Positions 1-9,103 are shown, counted from the first letter of the stretch. The stretch is 38,220 nucleotides of DNA from DATLYB01 sp964502525 (GCA_964502525.1 CAZCXH010000027.1:1-38220), one strand, 5' to 3'. A program made the numbers and translations. The notes: generated from the sequence alone by a model not told the origin.

Positions 1-2
1 CC

Positions 3-3000
3 GTTGCTCAGCCACCTGCCATTTGCGCAGGACAATCCACCGTGCTGATTGCAACCGGAGGCATGAACTATTCATGGTCGCCTGCAACAGGATTGAGTGC
101 AAACACGGGAGGAACTGTAACTGCAACTCCAACTTCCACAATAACTTATTCCGTAACCGGAACAGATGCCCAGGGATGTTCCAATACTGCAACAACCACA
201 ATTACCGTGAATCCTTTGCCGAACGTAACCGTGAACACTCCGCAAGCAATCTGTGATGGAGGTTCGGTCACTTTGAGCGCGGGCGGTGCGGATACCTATT
301 CATGGTCGCCCGCTTTGGGGTTGAGTTCAACATCAGGACAATCTGTGACTGCCGGTCCGAGTTCCACAACAATTTATTTCGTCACGGGAACAACCAACGG
401 CTGTTCGCAAACTGCTCAAACAACGGTAACCGTTAATCAGCGTCCAATTGTCACAGTGAATTCCGGAACGATTTGCACAGGTAGTTCCATCACGCTCAAT
501 GCAGGCGGAGCTGACACTTATAGCTGGTCGCCCACAACAGGATTGAGCGCGACCACCGGTGCCACGGTGACCGCATCACCATCCAGTTCAACAACATACA
601 CGGTTACGGGAACCGATGGCAACGGCTGCACGAATACAGCCACCGCGGTCGTGACGATCACCACCAACCCGACAGTGGACGCAGGTCCGGACCAGACGTT
701 CTGCAACCAGAACATTCCCGTGCAATTAACCGCAACACCGAATGGCGGAGCCTGGAGCGGAACAGGAGTAAGCTCCAGCGGAAGTTTCAATCCGCAGGCA
801 GCCGGAACCGGCACACACACATTAACTTATAATTACACGAATGTCAGCGGCTGCTCGGGAACTGATGATGTGACTATCACCATAACTCCACCTCCTTCCA
901 TCAATGCAGGAAATGATTTTGGAATTTGCAGGGATGCTTCCGCAATTGATCTCGATTCCCACAACAACCCGTCACCGACCGGAGGAACATGGAGCGGCAT
1001 TGGAGTTGTTTTAAATACATTCAGTCCCGCGCTTGCATTAGACGGGGACAACTCCATCACCTACACGAGCGGAACCGGCACCTGCCAGGTGAGTGATATA
1101 ATTGTGATTACCGTAAATCCTCAACCGGATATCACCGTGAATTCATCTTCGGTTTGTGCCGGAAATTCCGTTATCCTGAGCGCAAACGGAGCAGATACAT
1201 ACTCCTGGTCGCCTGCGACAGGGTTGAGCGCAACAACAGGAGCCAGCGTGACAGCAACACCAGCAGGCAACATCTCTTATACAGTAACCGGAACGGACGG
1301 TAATGGCTGCACGAATACAGCGACTTCATCCGTCACAGTAAATCCATTACCGGTCATTGATGCGGGGCCCGATCAAACATATTGCTTTCAAAATACAATT
1401 GTGCAGTTGACCGGAACCCCTGGCAATGGAACGTGGAGCGGCACAGGCGTTGCGCCATCGGGAAGCTTCAATCCGGGAATCGCAGGAACGGGAACGCATC
1501 TTTTGACTTACAGTTTCACTGACAATAATGGCTGCTCAAACAGCGATGCTATAAATGTGATAGTGACTACACTTACTGTTCCTATGGCAGGAAATAACCT
1601 TACGCTTTGCCATGATGCCTCAGTTGTGGATTTGAACGCACAGAATAACCCCACTCCACCGGGTGGAAATTGGAGCGGCAACAGCGTGAATGGAAGTATG
1701 TTTAATCCTGCTAATGCAAATATTGGTCAGAACGACATCATCTACAGTTTCGGAACCGGAACTTGCCTTGCCGCTGATACCATCATCATAACCGTAAACG
1801 CGCTGCCGGTTGTAACGGTCAATTCTCCAGCGATTTGCTTTGGCAACTCGGCAATTTTAAATGCAAATGGCGCCAATACATATAGCTGGTCGCCTGCAAC
1901 GGGATTGAACGCAACGATAGGAGCAACGGTAACCGCGAATCCAACCAACACAATTGCATATAATGTGACAGGAACTGACGGGAACAACTGCGTGAATGTT
2001 GCAACATCAACCGTTACCGTTCATCCGCTTCCAGGCGTTGATGCCGGACCTGACCAGCAATTATGCGAACAGAATATTCCGGTGCAATTGACGGGAACAC
2101 CTGCTAATGGAACGTGGAGCGGAAATGGCATCACACCAACCGGCAGTTTCAATCCATTCACCGCAGGAGTTGGAACACATCAGTTGACTTACATCTTCAC
2201 CGATGGAAACAGTTGCTCGAACAGCGACACTGCTGTGATGAATGTCATAGTTCCGACCATTGCTAATGCCGGAAATGATTTTCCAGTGTGTGTTGATGCC
2301 AGCCCGGTGGATTTGAATATGCAAAATAATCCAACTCCATCCGGAGGGATATGGAGCGGAAACGGGGTTGCAAATAATTTCTTTGATCCTTCAAGCGCAT
2401 CAACCGGACAGAGCGTTCTTATTTATTCTATTGGAACCGGAACATGTTTGTCAATTGACACAGTGATTGCTACGGTGAATCCGCTTCCAATTATTACCGT
2501 GAACTCTCCGACCATTTGCGTTGGAAATTCCGCTTCACTTGTGGCGAATGGCGCGGTGAATTTCAGTTGGAATCCGGCAACGGGATTAAGCGATTCCGTT
2601 GGATCAACAGTTGTTGCTTCGCCTGTCATCACCACTACCTACAACGTGCGCGGCACGGATGGTAACGGTTGCGTGAACAATTCAACCTCGATCGTATCTG
2701 TCAATCCGTTGCCATCCGTAGATGCCGGCCCCGACCAGCAATTCTGCGAGCAGAATATTCCCGTGCAATTGTCCGGTACCCCCGCAAATGGAACGTGGAG
2801 CGGAACGGGAGTTTCTTCCAACGGAAGTTTCAATCCGTTAACAGCCGGTGTCGGCTCACATACCCTCACTTACAGTTTTACCGATGGAAATAATTGTTCC
2901 AACAATGATGCAGCAGTGATGAACGTGATTGTGCCTACCGTGGCGAATGCCGGAAATGATTTTCCCTTATGCGTGGATGCCAATCCGATTGATTTGAATA

Positions 3001-6000
3001 TACAAAATAACCCAGCTCCCTCGGGTGGAACGTGGAGCGGTGCCGGTGTCGCAAATAATTTTTTCACGGCTGCGAATGCTTCGATTGGGCAAAACATATT
3101 GGTTTATGCAATTGGAGCAGGAACCTGTTTATCAATGGACACCATATTTGCCGCTGTGAATCCGCTTCCAACCATCGCGGTTAACTCACCGACAATTTGC
3201 GTTGGAAATTCCGCTTCACTTTCCGCGAATGGGGCGGTGAATTTCAGTTGGAATCCAGTAACGGGATTGAGTGATTCGGTTGGATCAACAGTTGTTGCTT
3301 CGCCCGTCATCACCACTACCTACAACGTGCGTGGCACGGATGGTAACGGTTGCGTGAACAATTCAACCTCGATCGTATCTGTCAATCCGTTGCCATCCGT
3401 AGATGCCGGCCCCGACCAGCAATTCTGCGAGCAGAATATTCCCGTGCAATTGTCCGGTACCCCCGCAAATGGAACGTGGAGCGGAACGGGAGTTTCTTCC
3501 AACGGAAGTTTCAATCCGTTAACAGCCGGTGTCGGTTCGCATACTCTCACTTACAGTTTCACCGATGGAAACAGTTGCTCGAACAGCGATACTGCTGTGA
3601 TGAACGTAATAGTTCCAACCATTGCGAATGCCGGAAATGATTTTCCATTGTGCATTGATGCAAGTCCGGTGGATTTGAATATGCAAAATAATCCAACTCC
3701 AACAGGTGGAACGTGGAGCGGAAACGGGGTTGTAAATAATTTATTCACTGCTGCGAATGCTGTGGTCGGACAAAACACTTTGGTTTACTCTATCGGAACC
3801 GGAACATGTCTGTCAATGGACACAGTAGTTGCTACTGTGAACCTGCTCCCAATAATTACAGTGAACTCACCGACAATCTGCATTGGAAATTCCGCTACTC
3901 TTACTGCGAATGGCGCTGTGAATTTCAGTTGGAATCCAGTAACGGGATTGAGTGATTCGGTTGGATCAACAGTTGTTGCTTCGCCCGTCATCACCACTAC
4001 CTACAACGTGCGTGGCACGGATGGTAACGGTTGCGTGAACAATTCAACCTCGATCGTATCTGTCAATCCGTTGCCATCCGTAGATGCCGGCCCCGACCAG
4101 CAATTCTGCGAGCAGAATATTCCCGTGCAATTGTCCGGTACCCCCGCAAATGGAACGTGGAGCGGAACGGGAGTTTCTTCCAACGGAAGTTTCAATCCGT
4201 TAACAGCCGGTGTCGGTTCGCATACTCTCACTTACAGTTTCACCGATGGAAACAGTTGCTCGAACAGCGATACTGCTGTGATGAACGTAATAGTTCCAAC
4301 CATTGCGAATGCCGGAAATGATTTTCCATTGTGCATTGATGCAAGTCCGGTGGATTTGAATATGCAAAATAATCCAACTCCAACAGGTGGAACGTGGAGC
4401 GGAAATGGGGTTGCAAATAATTTCTTTGATCCTGCAAGCGCATCAACCGGGCAGAGCACTCTTATTTATTCTATTGGAACCGGAACATGTTTGTCAATGG
4501 ACACGGTGATTGCCACCGTGAATCCGCTTCCGATTATCACCATAAACTCTCCTACCATTTGCGTTGGAAATTCCGCTTCACTTGTGGCGAATGGCGCTGT
4601 GAATTTCAGTTGGAATCCAATAACGGGATTGAGTGATTCGGTTGGAGCAACGGTGACGGCTTCTCCGATCGTTACCACAACTTACACAGTGAGAGGAACT
4701 GATGCGAATGCCTGTGTGAATACCGGCACCTCAACAGTGTTCGTGAATCCCCTGCCGGTCGTGGACGCGGGACCTGACCAGCAGTTCTGCAACACCAATA
4801 CGTCAGTGACTCTCACCGGAATCCCGGCAAACGGTACGTGGAGCGGAAACGGAATTTCTCTAACAGGAATTTTTACGCCATCACAAGCCGGAGTGGGAAT
4901 TTGGCCGCTGCTATATTCTATAACCGATGGGAACAACTGCACCAACCGCGACACGGCTCATGTCACGGTGGTTGACCCTCAACTTGCTGATGCGGGTCCT
5001 GATGTTGCAATTTGCATCACAGGCGCGGCAGTTGACCTGGACAGTGTGGGTGCAACTCCTGCGGGCGGAACGTGGAGCGGGACTACGGTGATTGCAAATG
5101 TATTTTATCCCTTCACGGCAGGAGTTGGTCAGCACATCTTGTCGTACTCATACGGCACGGGCACATGCCAGACCAATGATGTGACCACGGCAACGGTAAA
5201 CGCCCAACCAACGTTATCCGTCAACTCACCGGAAATTTGTTACCGGGATACTGCTATTCTCACTGTGTTGGGCGCGGATAATTATGCATGGAGCCCGATG
5301 AACGAATTGAGCATAATTGGCGGTTCATCGGCATTGGCTTTCCCTTCAGCAACAACAGCATATATGATAATCGGCACAACTGCAGCAACAGGATGCTCTG
5401 ACACGATTATCAGCACCGTGACTGTTCATCCGCTCCCTCCCGTAAATGCAGGACCTGACCAAACAGTTTGCAATCAATCTGCATATTCAACTCAGCTTAA
5501 CGCGGCTCCCAACGGAGGAACATGGTCAGGAAATTTCATCACGCAAAGCGGCTTATTCACCCCAAGCGGAAATGCGGCTGATACGGGCAACTATATTGTG
5601 TCTTACAGTTTCACGGATACAAATACCTGCTCGAATTCTGATAATGCAACTATAAAGGTGATTGATCCGGTGTTTGCAGTTGCCGGTCCCGACAAATCAT
5701 TTTGCGTGGATGATGCGCCCGCGATACTTACAGGATTCACTCCAGCCAGCGGAGGAACCTGGTCAGGCAATGGAATTGAGAATGCCGCCTCCGGATTATT
5801 CAATCCGTCACTGGCGGGCGTAGGCAGCAGCAAATTATTTTATGAATATGGAACTGGAACCTGCGCCACGCGTGACAGCGTGATTATTACAATTAATCCG
5901 CTTCCGACACCGGACGCCACTTTCAATATTACCTGTATTGGCGATACAACTTTTTTCACTGACGCCAGCATTGCAAATTCAGGATCGCTCTCTTCATGGG

Positions 6001-7757
6001 ATTGGGATTTTGGTGACGGCATGACCAGCACCACGCAAAATCCATTGCATGTTTATACCAGCGGAACCTATACGGTAACACTTGCAGTGGCGAATTCTGA
6101 GGGCTGCAATGACGAAGTGAATCTTTCGGTTGTAATTCATCCTCTGCCAACCGTGTCGTTCACCCATGACAGCATGATCTGTCCCGACAGCGCCTTGCAG
6201 ATTTATCTCACCACGGTTGATGCGCTCAACTACAACTGGGATTTTGGCGATGGCGCCACAGGCACGGGAGTTAATCCGACTCATTCTTATTCCAATGTCG
6301 GTGTTTATCAAATCACGCTCGTTGCCGAAACACAGTTCGGCTGTGTTGACAGTTCGACAAGCAGCGTGCGCGTACCTGAGCCTCCCAATGCATACTTCAC
6401 GTTCAACCCGAAGGAAGGCTGCGCCCCGCTCGATGTTTCATTTTATCCGTTGCTGCCTCCTGATTGGACGGGCTTGCGATATATGTGGATTTTCGGCAAT
6501 GGAGATACCACGTTCGATCCGATTCCTCCCGACCACATCATTTATAATGCCGGTGCGAATGGAGTGGATACATCTTATGTAGTCGAGTTTTATGTTTACA
6601 GCCACACGTGCCAAAACTTTGGAAAGCATGTTGATACGGTGAAAGTGCGGAATACCCCGCCTGCAATCTTAACTGCTGATTTCAGTCCGGGCTGCGGAAG
6701 CACGCAGGTCACTTTTACCACCCCCGTCAACACGGTGTTTGATTCGCTGCATATTGATTATGGTGACGGCACTTCGGAAACCATCCCGACATCAGAATCG
6801 TTTTTCAATCACGCTTTCACCAACAGTTCTGGAGATGACATTACTTACACCGTTAGTTACCATGCTGCCGGTTCAACCTGCAACTCCGTACCCGGGCAAA
6901 TTCCCATAACGGTTTATCCGAACACCGTGAAGCCCGGTATCAGCCTCAGCCCGAATGATGCCTGCCTTGGCGCAGAGTTCACGCTGACGAATGCATCATC
7001 CGGAGGCGCCTTCTTCTTTTATGACCTCGGCACGGGCAGTGTTTTTCCGAATTCCAATTCATCGGAAGAAATAAAATTCAGCTTTCCGGACACCGGCACG
7101 TATTTGATTCATCAATATGTTTATTCACAAGATTCGTGCAGCTTCGGCAAGGATTCCGCAATGGTGCATGTGCGCCCGCTGCCGGTCAGTGACTTTCAGT
7201 TTGATGAACCCTCATCGGGCTGTGATGGCGCGGAAGTTGCCTTCACCAACTATTCTCAAGGTTCGATAAATAACATCTGGAATTTTGGCGATAACACAAT
7301 AGCTGTTGAAGCAGATTCCCCACGGCACGTCTATACGACATCAGGAAGCTATGAAGTTGTGCTAGTCACAGAAAATGAATTTGGCTGCAAATCCAGCGTG
7401 AGCAAGCCTGTGACGGTTGACTTCCTCGAAAAAGGATTGTATGTGCCGAATGCATTCAGTCCCGAGTTCGGTGATGAAAAGGTGCGCCAGTTCAAACCCG
7501 CAGGACAGTGTCTCCAGGATTATCATTTACATATTTACAATACGTGGGGCGAGTTGCTGTGGGAAACTTATGAGCTGACTCCTGACGGGCAACCTGCCAA
7601 AGGCTGGGACGGAAGGCATATGAAAACCGGCTTGCTGCTTCCGCAGGATGTGTACGTGTGGAAGATTGAAACCTCGTTTATGAACAGTTCAGTGTGGGAA
7701 GGAAAGCCTTACGATGACCGGATCAGGAGGATTGGGAGTGTGACGTTGCTGAGGTAG
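3..7757 (+). CDS. Giant repeat adhesin with type-B T9SS sorting domain (5' end outside window)
   Basis: The frame is open to the left edge, and the residues before the first GTG (position 42) already match the repeat consensus, so the start lies outside the window. About 2584 residues are visible. Residues 1-1970 are Ig-like modules of three kinds: A (ends SWSPATGLS... TVTGTDGNGC), B (VDAGPDQ... NGTWSGTG...) and C (ANAGNDF... GGTWSG... GTGTC). They run as eight A-B-C triads of about 227 residues, preceded by two extra A modules. Residues 1970-2473 hold PKD-type domains (WDFGDG at about 2000 and 2080, WNFGD near 2430). The last 107 residues are a CHU_C/gliding-motility C-terminal domain (VPNAFSP... 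YNTWGELLWE... GWDG... VYVWK). By family knowledge, that domain directs type-B T9SS export of SprB-like surface adhesins. The pairing with the PorP/SprF-family gene downstream supports this. The ligand is unknown. Confidence 0.93.
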   Translation, partial: VAQPPAICAGQSTVLIATGGMNYSWSPATGLSANTGGTVTATPTSTITYSVTGTDAQGCSNTATTTITVNPLPNVTVNTPQAICDGGSVTLSAGGADTYSWSPALGLSSTSGQSVTAGPSSTTIYFVTGTTNGCSQTAQTTVTVNQRPIVTVNSGTICTGSSITLNAGGADTYSWSPTTGLSATTGATVTASPSSSTTYTVTGTDGNGCTNTATAVVTITTNPTVDAGPDQTFCNQNIPVQLTATPNGGAWSGTGVSSSGSFNPQAAGTGTHTLTYNYTNVSGCSGTDDVTITITPPPSINAGNDFGICRDASAIDLDSHNNPSPTGGTWSGIGVVLNTFSPALALDGDNSITYTSGTGTCQVSDIIVITVNPQPDITVNSSSVCAGNSVILSANGADTYSWSPATGLSATTGASVTATPAGNISYTVTGTDGNGCTNTATSSVTVNPLPVIDAGPDQTYCFQNTIVQLTGTPGNGTWSGTGVAPSGSFNPGIAGTGTHLLTYSFTDNNGCSNSDAINVIVTTLTVPMAGNNLTLCHDASVVDLNAQNNPTPPGGNWSGNSVNGSMFNPANANIGQNDIIYSFGTGTCLAADTIIITVNALPVVTVNSPAICFGNSAILNANGANTYSWSPATGLNATIGATVTANPTNTIAYNVTGTDGNNCVNVATSTVTVHPLPGVDAGPDQQLCEQNIPVQLTGTPANGTWSGNGITPTGSFNPFTAGVGTHQLTYIFTDGNSCSNSDTAVMNVIVPTIANAGNDFPVCVDASPVDLNMQNNPTPSGGIWSGNGVANNFFDPSSASTGQSVLIYSIGTGTCLSIDTVIATVNPLPIITVNSPTICVGNSASLVANGAVNFSWNPATGLSDSVGSTVVASPVITTTYNVRGTDGNGCVNNSTSIVSVNPLPSVDAGPDQQFCEQNIPVQLSGTPANGTWSGTGVSSNGSFNPLTAGVGSHTLTYSFTDGNNCSNNDAAVMNVIVPTVANAGNDFPLCVDANPIDLNIQNNPAPSGGTWSGAGVANNFFTAANASIGQNILVYAIGAGTCLSMDTIFAAVNPLPTIAVNSPTICVGNSASLSANGAVNFSWNPVTGLSDSVGSTVVASPVITTTYNVRGTDGNGCVNNSTSIVSVNPLPSVDAGPDQQFCEQNIPVQLSGTPANGTWSGTGVSSNGSFNPLTAGVGSHTLTYSFTDGNSCSNSDTAVMNVIVPTIANAGNDFPLCIDASPVDLNMQNNPTPTGGTWSGNGVVNNLFTAANAVVGQNTLVYSIGTGTCLSMDTVVATVNLLPIITVNSPTICIGNSATLTANGAVNFSWNPVTGLSDSVGSTVVASPVITTTYNVRGTDGNGCVNNSTSIVSVNPLPSVDAGPDQQFCEQNIPVQLSGTPANGTWSGTGVSSNGSFNPLTAGVGSHTLTYSFTDGNSCSNSDTAVMNVIVPTIANAGNDFPLCIDASPVDLNMQNNPTPTGGTWSGNGVANNFFDPASASTGQSTLIYSIGTGTCLSMDTVIATVNPLPIITINSPTICVGNSASLVANGAVNFSWNPITGLSDSVGATVTASPIVTTTYTVRGTDANACVNTGTSTVFVNPLPVVDAGPDQQFCNTNTSVTLTGIPANGTWSGNGISLTGIFTPSQAGVGIWPLLYSITDGNNCTNRDTAHVTVVDPQLADAGPDVAICITGAAVDLDSVGATPAGGTWSGTTVIANVFYPFTAGVGQHILSYSYGTGTCQTNDVTTATVNAQPTLSVNSPEICYRDTAILTVLGADNYAWSPMNELSIIGGSSALAFPSATTAYMIIGTTAATGCSDTIISTVTVHPLPPVNAGPDQTVCNQSAYSTQLNAAPNGGTWSGNFITQSGLFTPSGNAADTGNYIVSYSFTDTNTCSNSDNATIKVIDPVFAVAGPDKSFCVDDAPAILTGFTPASGGTWSGNGIENAASGLFNPSLAGVGSSKLFYEYGTGTCATRDSVIITINPLPTPDATFNITCIGDTTFFTDASIANSGSLSSWDWDFGDGMTSTTQNPLHVYTSGTYTVTLAVANSEGCNDEVNLSVVIHPLPTVSFTHDSMICPDSALQIYLTTVDALNYNWDFGDGATGTGVNPTHSYSNVGVYQITLVAETQFGCVDSSTSSVRVPEPPNAYFTFNPKEGCAPLDVSFYPLLPPDWTGLRYMWIFGNGDTTFDPIPPDHIIYNAGANGVDTSYVVEFYVYSHTCQNFGKHVDTVKVRNTPPAILTADFSPGCGSTQVTFTTPVNTVFDSLHIDYGDGTSETIPTSESFFNHAFTNSSGDDITYTVSYHAAGSTCNSVPGQIPITVYPNTVKPGISLSPNDACLGAEFTLTNASSGGAFFFYDLGTGSVFPNSNSSEEIKFSFPDTGTYLIHQYVYSQDSCSFGKDSAMVHVRPLPVSDFQFDEPSSGCDGAEVAFTNYSQGSINNIWNFGDNTIAVEADSPRHVYTTSGSYEVVLVTENEFGCKSSVSKPVTVDFLEKGLYVPNAFSPEFGDEKVRQFKPAGQCLQDYHLHIYNTWGELLWETYELTPDGQPAKGWDGRHMKTGLLLPQDVYVWKIETSFMNSSVWEGKPYDDRIRRIGSVTLLR
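444..5900 (+). repeat. Eight tandem A-B-C triads, period about 681 nt
   Basis: Triad starts fall near 444, 1125, 1810, 2490, 3171, 3852, 4530 and 5205. The central copies are close to identical at DNA level. By eye, 3237-3724 and 3918-4405 match base for base at an offset of 681, and the 230-bp part at 2639-2869 recurs at 3320-3550 and 4001-4231 with only a few differences. Outer copies are diverged. This fits unequal crossing-over or gene conversion in the middle of the array. Confidence 0.9.
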
Positions 7758-7761
7758 ATTT

Positions 7762-7780
7762 TAGATGTTAAACATGAGAA
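7762..7780 (+). repeat. Copy of the TAGATGTTA...CATGAGA short repeat
   Basis: This 19-nt stretch just after the adhesin stop codon matches 8932-8950 at 17 of 19 positions. The same word occurs inverted at 9085-9103. It marks the two borders of the disturbed patch that holds the toxin-antitoxin pair and the ORF6N fragment. Confidence 0.6.
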
Positions 7781-7818
7781 TTTTTTTAGGTAAATTAGAG
7801 CAGTAAATTTTTTAAAAC

Positions 7819-8115
7819 ATGACACGGCAAGAAATACTTTCTTTTCTAAAAACTAAGAAGCCCTTGCTGCGTGACAAATTTCACGTGGTTCGTATCGGCT
7901 TATTCGGTTCGTTTGCAGCCGATGCCGCAACGGAAAACAGCGACATTGACTTGCTGGTTGAATTTGAAGGGGGTGATCTGAATATTTTCAATATCAAACG
8001 GCAACTGCGTGAGTTTCTGCGCCAGCAATTGGGACGCGATGTTGATTTGGCGAATCCGAAATACTTGAAGCCTTACTATAAGGAAAAAATCCTGAACGCT
8101 GCCGCTTATGCTTGA
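7819..8115 (+). CDS. mntA: MntA-type nucleotidyltransferase antitoxin
   Basis: A 98-aa minimal nucleotidyltransferase of the MNT family. The GSx10DxD active-site motif is intact (G30, S31, D42, D44), and D76 in RDVDL is a good candidate for the third acidic residue. In characterised hepT/mntA systems the MNT protein neutralises the HEPN toxin by adding AMP groups to a tyrosine near its active site, and this protein has all the residues needed. The ATG at 7819 is the natural start, and the length is typical of the family. The stop overlaps the hepT start by 8 bp, which implies translational coupling. The gene lies between two copies of the adhesin 3' end, so it is probably acquired. Confidence 0.9.
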   Translation: MTRQEILSFLKTKKPLLRDKFHVVRIGLFGSFAADAATENSDIDLLVEFEGGDLNIFNIKRQLREFLRQQLGRDVDLANPKYLKPYYKEKILNAAAYA

Positions 8116-8536
8116 AAAGGATAAAGCCAACATTCATGATTGCTTGACGGCTATCGAGAAGATTAAAGGCTACGTGAAGGGCATTTCAACGGCTGACGAG
8201 TTGTATGAAAGACAGGAGACCTATGATGCAACGCTGATGAATTTTCTAGTGATAGCCGAAGCCTGCAAGCGGATTTCCGATGAGGTGAAAGACAAAAACA
8301 ATTTTATTGACTGGAAAGGCATCAGCGGCTTTAGAAATTTCTTAGCGCATGATTATTTCGGGATTGACGCCAATGAAGAGTGGCCAGCTATAAAACATAA
8401 TCTGCCGGAATTGAAAGAACACATGAAAAAGATGCTGAAGGAAGATGAGACAACCTCCGGAACGGCACACACACATGAACACAGGCGTGCTGCTGCAACA
8501 GGGCGTGTACGTGGAAGACTGAAGCCACGTTCATGA
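8108..8536 (+). CDS. hepT: HepT-like HEPN ribonuclease toxin (DUF86) with a replaced C-terminus
   Basis: A 142-aa HEPN-domain protein. The catalytic RX4HXY motif is present as R76-NFLA-H81-D-Y83; in this family R and H drive RNA cleavage and the Tyr is the AMPylation target of MntA. The first 112 or so residues look like an ordinary DUF86/HepT. From about residue 113 the sequence turns basic and low-complexity (TSGTAHTHEHRRAAA...). There the reading frame runs, out of phase, into a broken copy of the adhesin 3' end that starts near 8460. The native stop has therefore probably been lost and a foreign tail of about 28 residues added. Since the motif is intact, toxin activity is plausible, but the effect of the tail is unknown. 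Confidence 0.87.
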   Translation: MLEKDKANIHDCLTAIEKIKGYVKGISTADELYERQETYDATLMNFLVIAEACKRISDEVKDKNNFIDWKGISGFRNFLAHDYFGIDANEEWPAIKHNLPELKEHMKKMLKEDETTSGTAHTHEHRRAAATGRVRGRLKPRS

Positions 8537-8613
8537 ACAGTTCAGTGTGGGAAGGGAAGCCTTACGATGACCGGATCAGGAGGATTGGGAGTGTGACGTT
8601 GCTGAGGTGCTGA
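8460..8613 (+). pseudogene. Relic of a second CHU_C (type-B sorting domain) gene 3' end
   Basis: Positions 8534-8608 match 7681-7755, the last 75 coding bases of the upstream adhesin, with one mismatch (8556 against 7703). Further upstream, to about 8460, the similarity is weaker but clear: the relic encodes MNTGVLLQQGVYV, where the adhesin has MKTGLLLPQDVYV. Two bases of the expected TGG codon after GTGTACG are missing, which breaks the frame, and the first stop in the relic frame is the TGA at 8611-8613. No upstream part of this second gene remains. It is either a partial duplication of the neighbour or the remnant of a paralogue. Confidence 0.88.
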
Positions 8614-8665
8614 GGTGATGAGGTGACTTATTTGAGAATTATGATATTATTATATTAATGATGGC

Positions 8666-8690
8666 AGGTGGTACCAAATTGGCACCACCT
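8666..8690. promoter_or_regulatory. 25-bp palindrome, copy 1 (putative operator)
   Basis: An interrupted palindrome whose left arm AGGTGGTACCAA is complementary to the right arm except for one pair. It differs from copy 2 (8751-8775) at one base. The two centres are 85 bp apart, close to eight helical turns, and both precede the ORF6N start. A role as operator is inference. Confidence 0.55.
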
Positions 8691-8750
8691 TGAGGATTGA
8701 AAGAAGGCGAGGTTATTCAGTGTGATTACGTGAGAACATTAAAGTGAAAA

Positions 8751-8775
8751 AGGTAGTACCAAATTGGCACCACCT
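8751..8775. promoter_or_regulatory. 25-bp palindrome, copy 2 (putative operator or terminator)
   Basis: The same palindrome as at 8666-8690, with one arm base changed. It is followed directly by TTTTT, so it could also act as a short terminator stem. It ends 16 bp before the ATG of the ORF6N fragment. Confidence 0.55.
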
Positions 8776-8791
8776 TTTTAATTAAAAGATT

Positions 8792-8941
8792 ATGAAAAAC
8801 AAAGTGTTGGTTCCGGTAGAGAAAATCCAGGATACCATTCTGCTCATCCGCAATGAGAGGGTAATCATTGATTCTGACCTTTCGGAAATCTATGGAGTAA
8901 CAACCAAACAGTTAACTGAGGCGCAAGACGATAGATGTTAG
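8792..8941 (+). pseudogene. Truncated ORF6N-domain protein (N-terminal 49 aa)
   Basis: The open frame starts at ATG 8792 and stops at TAG 8939. Residues 10-43 (EKIQDTILLIRNERVIIDSD followed by LSEIYGVTTKQL) match the start of the ORF6N/KilA-N-like DNA-binding domain found in phage-related and Bacteroidota proteins. The match ends near 8928, where the 19-bp inverted-repeat word begins and supplies the last few codons and the stop. A full ORF6N protein would be several times longer, so this is the remnant of a gene cut by the repeat insertion. It may still be translated but should not form the whole domain. Confidence 0.8.
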
Positions 8942-9103
8942 ACATGAGATACATGAGATATAAGATAAAAAGCAGTTTGCGAGTTTGCGGGTTGCGAGTT
9001 ACGAGTTGCGAGGAATCAACCCACAACCCGCAAACCCGTAACTCGAAACCGTGGGCGGCTTTTATTCTCTGTCTTACATCTCTCATCTCATGTCTAACAT
9101 CTA
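8932..9103. repeat. Composite inverted repeat spanning the porP-like 5' end
   Basis: The outer arms are perfect over 19 bp (8932-8950 against 9085-9103). The inner parts are built of GCGAGTT/GCGGGTT words (8977-9010) and their complements (9019-9051), including a 12-bp match of GTTTGCGGGTTG to CAACCCGCAAAC. The transcript could fold into a long hairpin. The right arm lies inside the coding sequence of the PorP/SprF-family gene and encodes its signal-peptide core. Confidence 0.75.

Noticed and set aside
2639..4321. Repeated 76- and 96-codon frames on the other strand or frame inside the adhesin
   Set aside because: They recur only because the underlying DNA repeats, and their sequence is a frame-shadow of the adhesin modules.
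444..5900. CRISPR-like array
   Set aside because: The repeats are about 681 bp long, directly adjacent and fully coding. No short repeat/spacer pattern or cas gene is present.
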